Assembly: GCA_963767285.1 (NCBI GenBank)
Contig: CAVYDJ010000004.1
Coordinates: 372,001 to 436,000, forward strand
Direction: 5' to 3'
DNA: 64,000 nucleotides
From: WHSW01 sp963767285
GTDB taxonomy: Bacteria > Actinomycetota > Thermoleophilia > Solirubrobacterales > 70-9
This document shows positions 33,618 through 43,161 of this stretch, one piece after another; the stretch's first letter is position 1; every line of letters begins with the position of its first letter. Both the position numbers and the translations under genes were made by a program. Under the pieces are notes generated by a model. The model saw only the letters and a program-made list of their open reading frames with translations. It searched no databases and was not told the DNA's origin.

Positions 33618-34192
33618 GCCTTCGGCTGCTCGCGCTCGCGACCCGCGAACAGCTCCGGGTCATCGGTGTCGGCGAACCGGGCCATCGCGTAGGCCGCGTC
33701 GGAGGCGCGATTGAGGAACGCGAGCAGGTCGGCCGACAGCACGCCCTCGCCGCCGTCCAGGGCCGAGGCGCGGCGCTCGCCGCGGCGCAGGATCGCCCGC
33801 GCGAGGTCGAGGTGGGCCGACAGCGCCGTCCCGCCGGGGATCACGAACTTGGGCGGCAGGTCGACCCGGTCCATGTAGCGGTCGATCAGCTCCTCGAGCT
33901 CGGCCGCCATCTCCGGCGTCACGCGGCTGACGCCGTCGACGAGGCGCTCGGATGCCTCCGGCGCCGTTGCCAGCTCGGCGCCGGCGATGAAGAGATCGTC
34001 CTGGAGGCGGAGGATGTCGGCGGCGAGCTCGGCCTCGTCGGGGCCGCAGAGGGAGCGCGCGACGCCGAGCGCCGACGCCGCCTCGTCGAGGGCGCCGTAG
34101 GCCTCGGTGCGCGGATCGGACTTGGCCACCCGGCCGCCGTACCAGAGCGACGTACTGCCGTCGTCGCCCTTCTTCGTGTAGATGCGGGTCAT
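33614..34192 (-). CDS. Cob(I)alamin adenosyltransferase, PduO type
   Basis: 192 residues. PduO-type signatures are TKKGDDGSTSLWYGGRVAKSDPR at the N-terminus (ATP-binding), VDGVS..EELIDRY, and FVIPGGTALSAHLDLARAILRRGERR; helices end with LNRASDAAYAMAR. It adenosylates corrinoid to make adenosylcobalamin. The usual KTGDDGTTGLF pattern is slightly altered (KKGDDGSTSLW). It overlaps the OsmC start by four bases (ATGA). Confidence 0.92.
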   Translation of the reverse strand: MTRIYTKKGDDGSTSLWYGGRVAKSDPRTEAYGALDEAASALGVARSLCGPDEAELAADILRLQDDLFIAGAELATAPEASERLVDGVSRVTPEMAAELEELIDRYMDRVDLPPKFVIPGGTALSAHLDLARAILRRGERRASALDGGEGVLSADLLAFLNRASDAAYAMARFADTDDPELFAGREREQPKA

Positions 34193-34202
34193 CCCCGCGA
34201 CC

Positions 34203-35456
34203 CTAGCTCAGTGGGTTGAAAACGATCCCGGTGAGCAGCTTGGGGAAGAAGTAGGTCGACTTCGGCGGCATCGTCTCGCCGGCGGCGGCGACGTCGCGTA
34301 CCTGCTGGACGGGGGTGGGGCGCATCAGGACGGCGGCGTGGGTGCCCTCGTCCAGCGAGCCGAGCGCCATATCGGCCGACGCCGTGTAGGCGATCCCGCG
34401 CTTTGCCTCGATGTCCTCGGCGGTCATCCCGAGCGCGTCGCGCAGCAGCAGCGACTCGAGGATCGCGGCGTCGAGCTCGCGGAAGGCGGGGGAGGCGTCG
34501 GGCATGGCCGCCTCGAGCACGGCCGGGTCCTTGAGCCGCAGCCGGTAGCCCTGGCGGTGATGAGCGTCGACGTAGCCGAACACGCCGATTCCCTCTTCGC
34601 CGGCGGGGTCCAGTTCCTCGAGCGGGACCTCGGTGACGTCGAAGGCGGCGAGCATCGCGTCGCGCAGCGCCTGCTGCTTTTCGCGGTCGCCGAGGTCGGT
34701 GAGGAGCCGGTGGTAACCGAACACGGTCAGGCCCGGGTCCTCGAGCGAGACCAGCGCCATCAGCGTGTAGCGGTGCGGCCCCTCGCCGCCGATCTCGTCC
34801 GCGTAGGTGCGAGCTGTCTCGTAACGGTGGTGGCCGTCGGCGATCAGTAGCTCGGAATCGGCGAGCTCGGCGACGACCGCGCGGTGGACGTCGGGCTCGG
34901 CGATTCGCCAGATCCGATGGACGGTGCCCTCGTCGTCGGTGACCTCGCCCCAGGGATCCGAGCGGGTGGAGCCCTCCAGGTGGCGCCAGGCGTCGCCCTC
35001 GTGCAGCGAGAAGATCGGCGAGAGGTTGTGGCGGGTCGCCCGGGTGAGCCGCAGCCGGTCCTCCTTGGGGCCTGGCTGGGTGCGCTCGTGGGGGCGGACC
35101 AGGCCCGGCCCGTAGGGCGTCACCCGCACCGCGCAGAGCAGGCCGCGACGGACCTGGCGTGAGCCGTCCGGGGCCGCGTACTCCTGGGTCAGCGCCCAGA
35201 GCGCCGGCTCGCGGTCGGCGCTGAGGATGCCCTGCAAGGTCCATTCCTCGAGCGTCTCGTCCGCGTGCTCGTACGCGTCGCCGTCGTCCGGAGCCATCGG
35301 CAGGTCGAGCTCGACGACGTTGAACGGCGAGCGCGCGAGCAGCTCGGCCCGCCGCTGCGCGTCGATCACGTCGTACGGCGGCGCGACGACGTCGGCCAGC
35401 GATGGGACGGCCGCGAGGTTGTAGTGCAGCGCGTTGAGCGGTCGGACCTCGGCCAT
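34203..35456 (-). CDS. DUF1015-family protein
   Basis: 417 residues. The N-terminal PLNALHYN...VVAPPYDVI and the LLIADGHHRYETARTY motif near residue 208 are diagnostic of DUF1015 (PF06245). Its biochemical function is not established to my knowledge. It is first in the operon, ten bases before the adenosyltransferase gene. The gene is intact. Confidence 0.88.
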   Translation of the reverse strand: MAEVRPLNALHYNLAAVPSLADVVAPPYDVIDAQRRAELLARSPFNVVELDLPMAPDDGDAYEHADETLEEWTLQGILSADREPALWALTQEYAAPDGSRQVRRGLLCAVRVTPYGPGLVRPHERTQPGPKEDRLRLTRATRHNLSPIFSLHEGDAWRHLEGSTRSDPWGEVTDDEGTVHRIWRIAEPDVHRAVVAELADSELLIADGHHRYETARTYADEIGGEGPHRYTLMALVSLEDPGLTVFGYHRLLTDLGDREKQQALRDAMLAAFDVTEVPLEELDPAGEEGIGVFGYVDAHHRQGYRLRLKDPAVLEAAMPDASPAFRELDAAILESLLLRDALGMTAEDIEAKRGIAYTASADMALGSLDEGTHAAVLMRPTPVQQVRDVAAAGETMPPKSTYFFPKLLTGIVFNPLS

Positions 35457-35617
35457 GCGGCGCGCAACCCTAGCGGGCCGTCCAAGCCGTGGCCCGCGCG
35501 TTGGTCGGTCGGTACAGGCGATGGCACCCGATTCGCGGACGACTGCGGGTTTCCACGGATTGAGTCCGCGCAGAACTGCGGATGGCGGCGGCCCCGGCGC
35601 GGGCTAGATTGAGCGCA

Positions 35618-35869
35618 ATGGGGGACATCTCACAAGTCGCCGACGAACTCAGGGACGAGGTCCTGCAGACGATCCTCGCGGTCCGCCTCAACCTCGCCCA
35701 CGCCGCCGCCTACAACGACGCAGACGGGATGCGCCGTCAGGCGGCCGATGCGCAGGAGTACCTGGCCGCCGAGGCGCGACGGCTGCGGGAGCTGATCGAC
35801 CGCCTCTCCGTGCTCGCCGAAGTGCTCGAGCCCGAGGCGCCGGCGCCGAAGCTCCGCCTCCTGCCGTAG
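35618..35869 (+). CDS. Small DHp-like helical protein lacking the phospho-His
   Basis: 83 residues from ATG 35618 (an upstream ATG at 35582 is less likely). The segment DELRDEVLQTILAVRLNLAHA resembles the first dimerisation helix of HisKA_3 histidine kinases (ELHDxxLQxxLAxRxxL), but the phospho-acceptor position is Arg. A second helix (YLAAEARRLRELIDRLSVLAEVL) completes a hairpin, and there is no kinase domain. It may be a dimerising regulator or a remnant. Weak SD. Confidence 0.55.
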   Translation: MGDISQVADELRDEVLQTILAVRLNLAHAAAYNDADGMRRQAADAQEYLAAEARRLRELIDRLSVLAEVLEPEAPAPKLRLLP

Positions 35870-35918
35870 CGGCGCCGGTGGCCCGGTTCAGCAGTTGTCC
35901 GCGACCTTTCGATGCGGG

Positions 35919-36986
35919 TCAGAACGAGATCACGTGCGCGGTACGCGGCGCGACGCGACCCTCGAGCACGTCGAGGTAGGCCGACTCGGCCGCCTCGAGA
36001 CCGTCGCCCCGGATGACTTCGAGCCAGCCCCCGGTCCATTCGCAGAACGGGTGCCAGGCCTCGGCCACCCGGCTTTCCAGTTCGGCGCGGCCCCAGTCCT
36101 CGCTTCGCTTGGCGACCCGGTTGGGGGCGAAGAAGAGTGCGGGGGCAGGGCCGGGCAGGTCGCCCGCGCCGGCGCCGAGCTCCTCCCAATGGGTGGCGCC
36201 GACGGTCATGCTGTGGACAAGCTCGTCGCCGAAGTGCGAATGCACGGCGTGGCGCACCGCGCCGTCCCCGGCCATGTCCACGAACGTCACCGGACCGCGG
36301 TCAAGAGAGCCGATCGCGTCGTAGGAGACGGTCTCGTCGTAGATGCCGAGGCCCTCGACGAACTCGGCGTTGCGAGGCGAGGTCAGGCCGAAGAGCGACA
36401 CGTCGTCGCGCTGGGCGAGCACGAACGCCGCGCCGATCGCGGTCTTGCTCGAGGCGCTCGCGATCAGGATCGGGCCTCGGTCCGCCAGTCCCTCGTCCGC
36501 GAGCTGGTCGTCGATCAGAAACGACGTGAAGAAGAGCGGGCGTAGGAGCATCTGCATGTCCTCGGTCTCCTCCGTGTAGAACGGATCCCCCTCCGTCGCG
36601 AGGTACCGCTGATAGGTGGACGGGAGCGAGGCCCGGTGCGGCGCACCGTCGTTGAAGCCCCGGTCGTCGACCCGCGTCGGCTGCACGACCACGTGCGAGG
36701 ACGGCGGCAGATAGCCGTAGACCCGCGTGCCGGGATCGACGCCTTCGGTTTCGCTTCGCACGACCTCGGCGAAGCCCCACATCGGCACCCGCCCCCAGCC
36801 CTCGTCCGCCGGAAAGAAGTCCCAGTAGGACATCATCTCGCCGAGCACCGCGTAGGTGACGTTGTTGGCGGTCAGCCCGAAGCTGTCGACCCGAAGCAGC
36901 GCCTGCCCGGCCTCGATCTCCGGCTCGTCGCCCTCCGCGACGCGGCACTCGCGGAGGTCGCCGCGCCTGACCAGGAAATCCCCCAT
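35919..36986 (-). CDS. DUF2855 / medium-chain-reductase-like protein
   Basis: 355 residues. The N-terminal half resembles the GroES-like part of zinc alcohol dehydrogenases (FGLTANNVTYAVLGEMMSYWDFFP, GTRVYGYLPPSS), and the centre has a dinucleotide-type ILIASASSKTAIGAAF. This is the DUF2855 pattern. The ATG at 36986 follows the tRNA-Pro repeat region by 16 bases. The reaction is unknown; a quinone-reductase-like role is possible. Confidence 0.82.
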   Translation of the reverse strand: MGDFLVRRGDLRECRVAEGDEPEIEAGQALLRVDSFGLTANNVTYAVLGEMMSYWDFFPADEGWGRVPMWGFAEVVRSETEGVDPGTRVYGYLPPSSHVVVQPTRVDDRGFNDGAPHRASLPSTYQRYLATEGDPFYTEETEDMQMLLRPLFFTSFLIDDQLADEGLADRGPILIASASSKTAIGAAFVLAQRDDVSLFGLTSPRNAEFVEGLGIYDETVSYDAIGSLDRGPVTFVDMAGDGAVRHAVHSHFGDELVHSMTVGATHWEELGAGAGDLPGPAPALFFAPNRVAKRSEDWGRAELESRVAEAWHPFCEWTGGWLEVIRGDGLEAAESAYLDVLEGRVAPRTAHVISF

Positions 36987-37001
36987 CGGCGAGAGCGTAA
37001 A

Positions 37002-37022
37002 CCGGATTCGAACCGACGACCT
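37002..37022 (-). repeat. Partial tRNA-Pro T-arm duplicate
   Basis: CCGGATTCGAACCGACGACCT on the plus strand matches 20 of 21 bases of the T-arm of the tRNA-Pro gene at 37045-37065, 43 bases away. It lies downstream of the tRNA 3' end, as attachment-site remnants do. Confidence 0.6.
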
Positions 37023-37035
37023 ATGTCGCCAGATA

Positions 37036-37109
37036 TCGGGGCGCCCGGATTCGAACCGAGGACCTCGTCGACCCAAACGACGCGCGCTACCAGGCTGCGC
37101 CACGCCCCG
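37036..37109 (-). tRNA. tRNA-Pro (TGG)
   Basis: A 74-base cloverleaf on the minus strand: acceptor CGGGGCG/CGCCCCG with A73, D-arm GCGC/GCGC, anticodon stem CGTCG/CGACG around TTTGGGT (anticodon TGG), variable loop AGGTC, T-arm CTCGG-TTCGAAT-CCGGG. The C1-G72 pair and A73 are typical of bacterial tRNA-Pro. CCA is not encoded. Confidence 0.95.
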
Positions 37110-37187
37110 AGCGGTCGAGTCTAGTCGGCGATTCGGCCCGTCCCGGAAGGGCATACGGTGTTGGAGCGAATCAACGAGGAGGACGAA

Positions 37188-37535
37188 GTGGACCTGAAGA
37201 GCCTGACCGACAAGGCCAAGGAGCTGATCGACAAGCGGGGCGGGACGGACAGCCTGAAGGAGGACGCCGGGGAGCTGAAGGACATCGCCTCGAGCCAGGG
37301 GAGTCTCGTCGACAAGGCGAAGGACGCCGTCGAGGCGATCAAGGATCCGGGCGACGACTCGGTTGCCGCTGCTCCACCGCCCACCGAAGTGCCGGCTCCC
37401 GAAGCGGCGCCGGCGGACGCCGAGCGGCCCGGCAAGGGGCGCGGCAAGCGCGCGCACGGCGGCCAGGGACGTCACGGCCGCGGCGGGGGCGGGCGGGGCC
37501 ACGCGGGCGGAAGAGACGGGGACCCCGCGGTCTAA
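37188..37535 (+). CDS. MT0933-like small antitoxin-family protein
   Basis: 115 residues from GTG 37188, preceded by a GAGGAGG SD five bases away; a GTG at 37158 is also in frame. The N-terminal half is helical (MDLKSLTDKAKELIDKRGG, LVDKAKDAVEAIKD), resembling the MT0933-type antitoxin family (PF14013), with a Pro/Ala linker and a Gly/Arg/His-rich tail that may bind nucleic acid. No partner toxin is adjacent. Function unproven. Confidence 0.65.
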   Translation: MDLKSLTDKAKELIDKRGGTDSLKEDAGELKDIASSQGSLVDKAKDAVEAIKDPGDDSVAAAPPPTEVPAPEAAPADAERPGKGRGKRAHGGQGRHGRGGGGRGHAGGRDGDPAV

Positions 37536-37546
37536 TCTGACCCCGA

Positions 37547-37620
37547 GCCCCTGTAGCTCAGCTGGATAGAGCAGCTGCCTTCTAAGCAGCAGGCCGCAGG
37601 TTCGAGTCCTGCCGGGGGCG
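37547..37620 (+). tRNA. tRNA-Arg (TCT)
   Basis: 74 bases. Acceptor GCCCCTG/CGGGGGC with G73, anticodon stem GCTGC/GCAGC around CTTCTAA (anticodon TCT), T-arm GCAGG-TTCGAGT-CCTGC. It decodes AGA. CCA is not encoded. It is followed by a strong hairpin terminator at 37645-37673. Confidence 0.95.
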
Positions 37621-37644
37621 CTTCTTATCTGGCTCCTGAACGCT

Positions 37645-37673
37645 GAAGAGCCCGGCGGGAAGCCGGGCTCTTC
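37645..37673 (+). terminator. Hairpin terminator after tRNA-Arg
   Basis: A perfect 12-bp stem, GAAGAGCCCGGC / GCCGGGCTCTTC, with a GGGAA loop, 25 bases after the tRNA end. There is no long T-run. Confidence 0.75.
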
Positions 37674-37728
37674 GAGTCACTTGGTTCGACAACCGGTGTG
37701 ACTCACGTACGTCATATGCGGGAGGAGG

Positions 37729-37920
37729 TCAGGTCTTGCGCTCGAGGTTGGCAACGTCCTGGGCCTTGTCCTCGGCGCGGTCCTGGGCGCGGTCGAGCTG
37801 TTCCTTCTGCTCGCCCTTCTCCTCTTCGCGACGACCTTCGCGGTGCAGCGATTTGTCGTCCTTGAGATCACCAACGACCTGCTTGGCCTTGCCGGTGATC
37901 TTGTCTGTAATCGAGCTCAC
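37729..37920 (-). CDS. CsbD-like small stress protein
   Basis: 63 residues, highly charged: SSITDKITGKAKQVVGDLKDD is the CsbD family core (PF05532, Kx-GKxKQxxG), followed by a Glu/Lys/Arg-rich helix. Members accumulate in general stress. It lies between the tRNA-Arg terminator and tRNA-His. Confidence 0.8.
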   Translation of the reverse strand: MSSITDKITGKAKQVVGDLKDDKSLHREGRREEEKGEQKEQLDRAQDRAEDKAQDVANLERKT

Positions 37921-38044
37921 GCTTACCTCCTGTATCGCTCACTCTTCGGCTACCCGGGGTGCCGAGGCCATAACGGGACCGGGAAAGTCGTTTCGATCAG
38001 GGGTCCGGGGGTAGTCCGCCCAGCCGCTAGATTTGACCCGCCCT

Positions 38045-38118
38045 GGTGGACGTAGCTCAGCTGGTAGAGCTCCTGGTTGTGGTCCAGGCGGTCGTGGGTT
38101 CGAGTCCCATCGTCCACC
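38045..38118 (+). tRNA. tRNA-His (GTG), attachment-site tRNA
   Basis: The gene includes the encoded G-1 (38045) opposite C73. Acceptor GTGGACG/CGTCCAC, anticodon stem CCTGG/CCAGG around TTGTGGT (anticodon GTG), T-arm GTGGG-TTCGAGT-CCCAT. CCA is not encoded. Its 3' half is duplicated exactly at 46169-46218, marking it as the integration target. Confidence 0.96.
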
Positions 38119-38119
38119 C
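38070..38119 (+). repeat. attL: 50-bp direct repeat in tRNA-His
   Basis: Positions 38070-38119 are identical over 50 bases to 46169-46218, covering the anticodon arm to the 3' end of tRNA-His; the flanks differ immediately on both sides. It is the left boundary of the integrated element. Confidence 0.9.
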
Positions 38120-38431
38120 CTCGAGAACCTCCTGCAAACCGGCACAAGTCGGAAAACGGTAGGTCTGCTTCTCCAACCGCCGAGGTGCCAATGAGGTGCC
38201 AAACCTGCCCGGGAGCGGGCCGCAATGCCCTGAGAAGCGCCCCGTATGTCGACCGCCTGAAGCACTAGCTCGACCGTAGTTCTCCGCGAATACTCCGCGG
38301 CAATCCACCGCAGACAAGCGATGCCTGCCGTGCAACCGTTCTTCGCGGCGAAAGAAAACAGAGCCAGGGCAGTTTGGGGGCCGGGGGGTCGACACGCGAA
38401 TCTGCGCTCAGGGAAGCAAAGGCGGGTTCGG
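38120..38431. other. Left-end non-coding region of the element
   Basis: About 310 bases between attL and the secreted-protein gene. Apart from two AGGTGCCAA repeats at 38182-38204, no gene or tRNA is visible. It probably holds the attP left arm and the promoter of the cargo gene. Confidence 0.55.
38182..38204. repeat. Left-end AGGTGCCAA repeats (candidate integrase arm sites)
   Basis: Two direct copies, GAGGTGCCAA and GAGGTGCCAAAC, separated by one base, 62 bases inside attL. The same motif occurs twice at the right end (46073-46094), about 75 bases from attR and in the same orientation, as expected for arm-type binding sites of a tyrosine integrase. Confidence 0.5.
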
Positions 38432-41400
38432 ATGTTGTCTCGGTTTGGAGTCGGTCGGCGCCCTGCGCTGATCATTACGTTTGCGCTCATCCTGGTCGGC
38501 GGTTCGACATCCGCCGCGCTCTCTGAGACCGGCGGCGAGAGCGACGACCCGCTCGCGGGTCTCTCGCTTCCCGGCACCGCCGAGTACCAAGAGCTCGCCG
38601 CTCAGACGCCCGCCGCATCGGGACCCGAGCCGACCACCGCCGCCGAGCGCGAGGCTTCGGCCGGTGACTACGCCGAACTCTCCGGGGCCCAGGCGCTCGA
38701 TCTCTTTCGCGCCGAGGGCGCCTCGATCCTCGACGCCGAGATCTTCCCCGAGATCGACCCGCCGGCAGGCGCCGAGGTTGCCTACCGCGGTCGCTTCGCG
38801 GCCGTCGTCGGCGACGATCTCCCGGCCGAAGGCGACGATCCCGGCGCGAGCGTCTTTGGCCCAGGCGGTGTGACGGCTGGGCCGGCCGAGCGCAATCAGA
38901 ACGTGCTGATCGAGTCGACGGTCCCGCTGGTTGCCCCCGAGGGCGGAGAGCTGGCGCCGATCGACGGCAGCCTCGTCCTAGACGGCGATCACTTCGAGGC
39001 CGCCAACCCCGCCGTCGACGCCGAGATCCCGGTCGCGCTCGACCAGGGCGTCAGCCTCGAACAGCCTGCCGTGACGGTCACCCCGGCCTCGACCCAGGGA
39101 GCCGAGGGCGTCGCGGTCTCAGACGCGGTCTTCTATCCGTCGAGCGACACCGACACCGACACCCTCATCACGCCGACGCCGACCGGGGTGGAGATCTTCT
39201 TTCAGCTGCGCTCGGCCGAAAGCCCCGAGGCACACGCGATCGACCTCGCGCTTCCCGCCGGCGCGACGCTGCAGGCAACGCCCGAGGGCGGCGCACAGGT
39301 GCTCGCCGACGGCGAGACGCTGATCTCGATCCCGCCCGCAAAGGCCTGGGATGCGGCCGGCACAGCGGTCGAGGTCGGCTATGAGATCACCGGCAATCGC
39401 CTCGAGGTGGTCGCGCCCCACCGCGACCGCGACCTCCTCTATCCGGTCTACGTCGACCCGATCATCGACCACTATTGGTGGGAGACGGGCCTCTTTGAGA
39501 GCGGCTGGTATTCGCACACCTCCACGCCCGAGCACTTCGAGCCCTACTTCGACCCCTTCGCGGGCGGGCTGAAGACCCGCGTCGCGCCCGGCTATTACTG
39601 GGACGGAGAGTGGGCGCAGTGGGTGGCCACGCCGATCGGCCAGTCCTACATCGAGACGGTCGAGTTCTACGGCATCGACCACCTCCCGAGCTCGACCCCG
39701 GGCGGCGTGGAGGCGGGCACTGCCACCTTCGCCTCGATCTGGTCCGGTTCGGGGTGGGGCTTGGGCGGGACCTGGAACTCGGTCACAAACCAGGTCACGC
39801 CAAACGACGTCGGCGCCTGGCTTACGTCGGAGGTCACCGATGAGAACTGGAGCCACTACGTCGGCGCTGACCCCTATCCCGACGGCGAGGGAGGCGACCC
39901 CGAGGCAGCCGACGGCTCGGTCGGGGATCTTCGCGATCTATTCGATGTGGAACACCTTTCGGCCCGACTACGCCTACAACCTGCTGCGCGGCGCCAACGT
40001 CTGGCGCGGCGATCGCAACAACCCGGGGATCCCGTCGCTGCCTACCGCGTGGGCCCACACCCCGCAGGTCCCAACTACCGACGCCGGCCTCGGCGTCCTC
40101 GGCCTCGGCGTCTATGACCCCCAGACCGACACCTGGCCGGTGGGCAGCGGCCTGCTTTGTGACGGCTCACACGGCTCGCCGTGTCAGCAGTCCAAGACGA
40201 TTCCGATCAACGGCCTGCCAGAAGGCCGCCACACCTACCAGCTGAAGGTGCTCGACGCGATCTGGAACGAGTCGCCGATGGTCTGGTGGGAGGCGAGGAT
40301 CGATCGTTCGCCTCCGGGGGTCGACCCACCGACGGGATCACTTGTAACGAACAAGGATGCCATCAACCCCTTCGGGAGCTATGAACTCAAGGTGGCCGCC
40401 TTCGACGGCAACACCGACGTCCCGGCCCACATGCGCTCAGGCGTGAAGCAGATCGAGATTTGGGATGGCGACCACGTCTATCGGCCGTTCGAGGAGCAGT
40501 CCTGCGATGCGACCAACGGGAGTTGCAGGATGCCGCTGACGGGCGAGCTGACGTGGTCGATTCCACCGGGGACGTTCAGCGTCGGCCAGCACGTGTTGAG
40601 AATCGTGGCTACTGATCAAGTCGGCCTGACCTCGGACTGGACTGCGGCCAGCACGGTCACAATTCAGGTTCAGGAGGACACGACGGACCCCCAGGTCTCG
40701 CTCTCGACTGAACCCACGGCTGCGGACGGGACCACGGTTCTCCACATGAATGCGGTCGACCCAGGGCCGATCGCAAGTGGCGTCAGCGGCCTTGGGATCT
40801 ACATCGACGGCGAGCAGGTTCAGTGGCTTCCGAACTCGTGCACGGCGGCCGGATGCGGCATGGACTCGGAGTTCACGCTGAGCGCTTCTCAGAATCCGCA
40901 AACGACGCGGGTAACTGTGATGGTCGACGACCGGGCCGACAACGGCGACCTGTCGTCGAAAGGCCCGCCGGATCCCCACTACGACAACTTCGGATACAAC
41001 GACGATTGGCTGCGGCGCATTGGCGACCGTCACATCGCTGCGGACGGCGGTGGCACAACGATCCGAGTGGGCATCAACTGGTGTGAGGTTCAGCGGTTTC
41101 CCGGAGCGATTAGCTGGGGCCCTTACAAGGCGATGTTTGATGCGATCGCGGGGTTCAACGAGAACCACGATGGCGACGATTACGACATCAGCGTGATTGC
41201 GATCCCTTGGGATTCGCCCACCTGGGCCAACGGCATGCAAGTCGACGGACCTGGAGACTGTACGAACGACGCGAATACGTTCACGATGACCCCGCCGACA
41301 GACTTGGCGGCGTGGGAGACGTTCGTAGGTGAGTTCGTAAAGCGCTGGGGTCCGAATCCGCCAGCCCCGAACGAGAACGACGACTACGGACTGATCGCGG

Positions 41401-42032
41401 TTGAGGCCTGGAACGAGCCGAACCTCTCTGACTTCTGGCTCGATGAGGACTATCCAACGGGCGGCGACCCAAAGCTCTTTGCCGAGCTAGTCAACCGCGC
41501 GAGCCAGGGCGTGCGAGCCAACAGCGACGGTGTCAAAGTCCTCGCGGGCGGCTTGTCGCCGACCGGAACGACCGACGAGCGGGACTACCTCCAGCGGGCC
41601 ACGAACTGCGCGAACGATCTGCCTTGCATTAACGAGAATCTGGTCAACGGGATCGGTGTACATCTCTATGCAAACGATCAGTACCAGGTGCCGCCGACGC
41701 GCAGACGACTCAAGGGCCAGTACGAGCAGATCAACTTGGCTCTCCCAGACAGATTCGAGGACACCAAGCGTTGGATCACCGAGATCGGTTTCCCTACGGG
41801 GCCGACCTCTGGGCAAAACCCAACGAATCAACGTAAGCGCATCGAAATGGCCTACGAGCTGTTTAGGAAGGACCGGATTCCGACCTTCATCGTCCACAGA
41901 CTCAGAGAACAGAATGAGCACCAGCGATACGCGCTCTTCCCCGAGGACGGCGACTCGCCGAAGGGCGGTGCGGATGGCGCGTATTGCCGCCTCGCCGAGC
42001 TTCGTAACGTTGATCCACCGAGCGGGTGCTAG
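38432..42032 (+). pseudogene. Large secreted glycosidase-like protein with one frameshift
   Basis: Read as one gene of about 1,200 residues: signal peptide (MLSRFGVGRRPALIITFALI, 38432), a region of about 430 residues of unknown type that includes YPVYVDPII, then a WxSG-rich beta domain. At 39923-39926 (GGGG) one extra base shifts the frame; removing it joins GSVG to IFAIYSMWNTFRPDYAYN, continuing to 42032. The C-terminal TIM barrel of GH clan A has the acid/base in AWNEPNLSDFW (near 41415) and the nucleophile in WITEIGFPT (near 41780), so the active site is complete. It ends in a Cys signature shared with the chromosomal protein at 20818-22236. Either a recent pseudogene or an indel error. 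Confidence 0.72.
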
Positions 42033-42035
42033 CCG

Positions 42036-42545
42036 ATGACGCTGGGGATCATGCGCTGGCCCTGGGGGCCACTCGGCGTTGCTTTGGCCGGGTTGGCAAC
42101 CGTGGCAATCCTCTACGTACCGGCCGAAGCTATCTCTAAGCGCTCAATCTCCGCCTACCTTGGACAGGCGAGCGCCGGGACCGCCAGCGAGATCCGGCTT
42201 GAGGTTGACATGCGCCGTGGCAAGCCGCATTCAGCGACTTTCGCTGCCATGAACGTCAATTTGACCTGCGAGGACGGCACGACCCGCGATTGGACTCCCG
42301 GATTCGATCCGATCAAGCTCGGCTTTCACGGCAGTGGGCAGACTTTCGATGGCCGCAGGTACCAACTGGGGCACCCGATCGCCTCGGAGATCTTCATGCG
42401 GATCCATGGCCGCCTCCTGGCAGAGGGCCGCGCCGAGGGCTACGTGGTGATCTATCTGAATCCGTGGGATCCGCCGGGACAGGTAAACGATCCCGAATGC
42501 ACGACGACCGGAGGCCAGCAGACCTGGAGTGCCGAGCGTGAGTGA
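42036..42545 (+). CDS. Secreted protein, tandem paralogue 1
   Basis: 169 residues with an N-terminal hydrophobic signal segment (about 10-32). The mature domain has VNLTCEDGTTRDW, GRRYQLGHP and NPWDPPGQVNDPEC with two or three conserved cysteines. It follows the glycosidase-like gene by three bases and overlaps the next gene, so the three are an operon. A small secreted beta-rich domain of unknown function. Confidence 0.72.
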   Translation: MTLGIMRWPWGPLGVALAGLATVAILYVPAEAISKRSISAYLGQASAGTASEIRLEVDMRRGKPHSATFAAMNVNLTCEDGTTRDWTPGFDPIKLGFHGSGQTFDGRRYQLGHPIASEIFMRIHGRLLAEGRAEGYVVIYLNPWDPPGQVNDPECTTTGGQQTWSAERE

Positions 42546-43047
42546 CATGATCCGTTTCAGCGCGGGCGGTTGCCAAGCAAGAGCGATCGCATTCCTCGGC
42601 ATTGCCTTCGCGGTCGTGATCGTCGGACCGACGGCCGGAGTTGCCGCGAAAACCACGACCTACCGAGGTCACGTGGTCGGGGATTCGAAGGCGCGGATAG
42701 AGCTAGTCGTTCGCTCGCCCAAGCGCGGGCGTCCTGCCGGAGCGCTGACCGTCGAAGGGCTTGGCATGGGCTGCGAAGACGACACCACGCGCCGGATCTC
42801 CTACGAGCCGCTCGACCTTTCGTTTACATCCAGTCGGCAGTTCCTCGGTGATCGCTACACCGCGGCGGCGGGAGGCACGACCGAGGCGTACCTCGGAGCC
42901 CACGGCAGCCTCACTCCGAAGAGGAACCGCGCCACCGGCAACATCCTCGCTTTCGAGAACCCACCGGACGAGGGCAACCCTTCAGCGTTGGAGTGCTCGA
43001 CCCAGTTCGATACGAAATGGCGAGCACACCGAGTACAGGGGTCGTGA
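42538..43047 (+). CDS. Secreted protein, tandem paralogue 2
   Basis: 169 residues from GTG 42538 (ATG 42547 is an alternative). Signal segment about 15-40, then LGMGCEDDTTRRISYEPLDL, GDRYTAAAGG and ENPPDEGNPSALEC, aligning with the preceding protein motif by motif (CED-TTR, RY, NP-D--G---EC). A gene duplication within the mobile element. Function unknown. Confidence 0.68.
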   Translation: MSDMIRFSAGGCQARAIAFLGIAFAVVIVGPTAGVAAKTTTYRGHVVGDSKARIELVVRSPKRGRPAGALTVEGLGMGCEDDTTRRISYEPLDLSFTSSRQFLGDRYTAAAGGTTEAYLGAHGSLTPKRNRATGNILAFENPPDEGNPSALECSTQFDTKWRAHRVQGS

Positions 43048-43161
43048 GGCGTCACCGGGCAGCCGGTGAGTCGAACACATTGTCAGAGCGGAGAAAGGTA
43101 CGCGATGACCTGGTTCTGAGACTGGAGCACCCCGGTCGATGATCGTGCGTACGGGCGCCGA

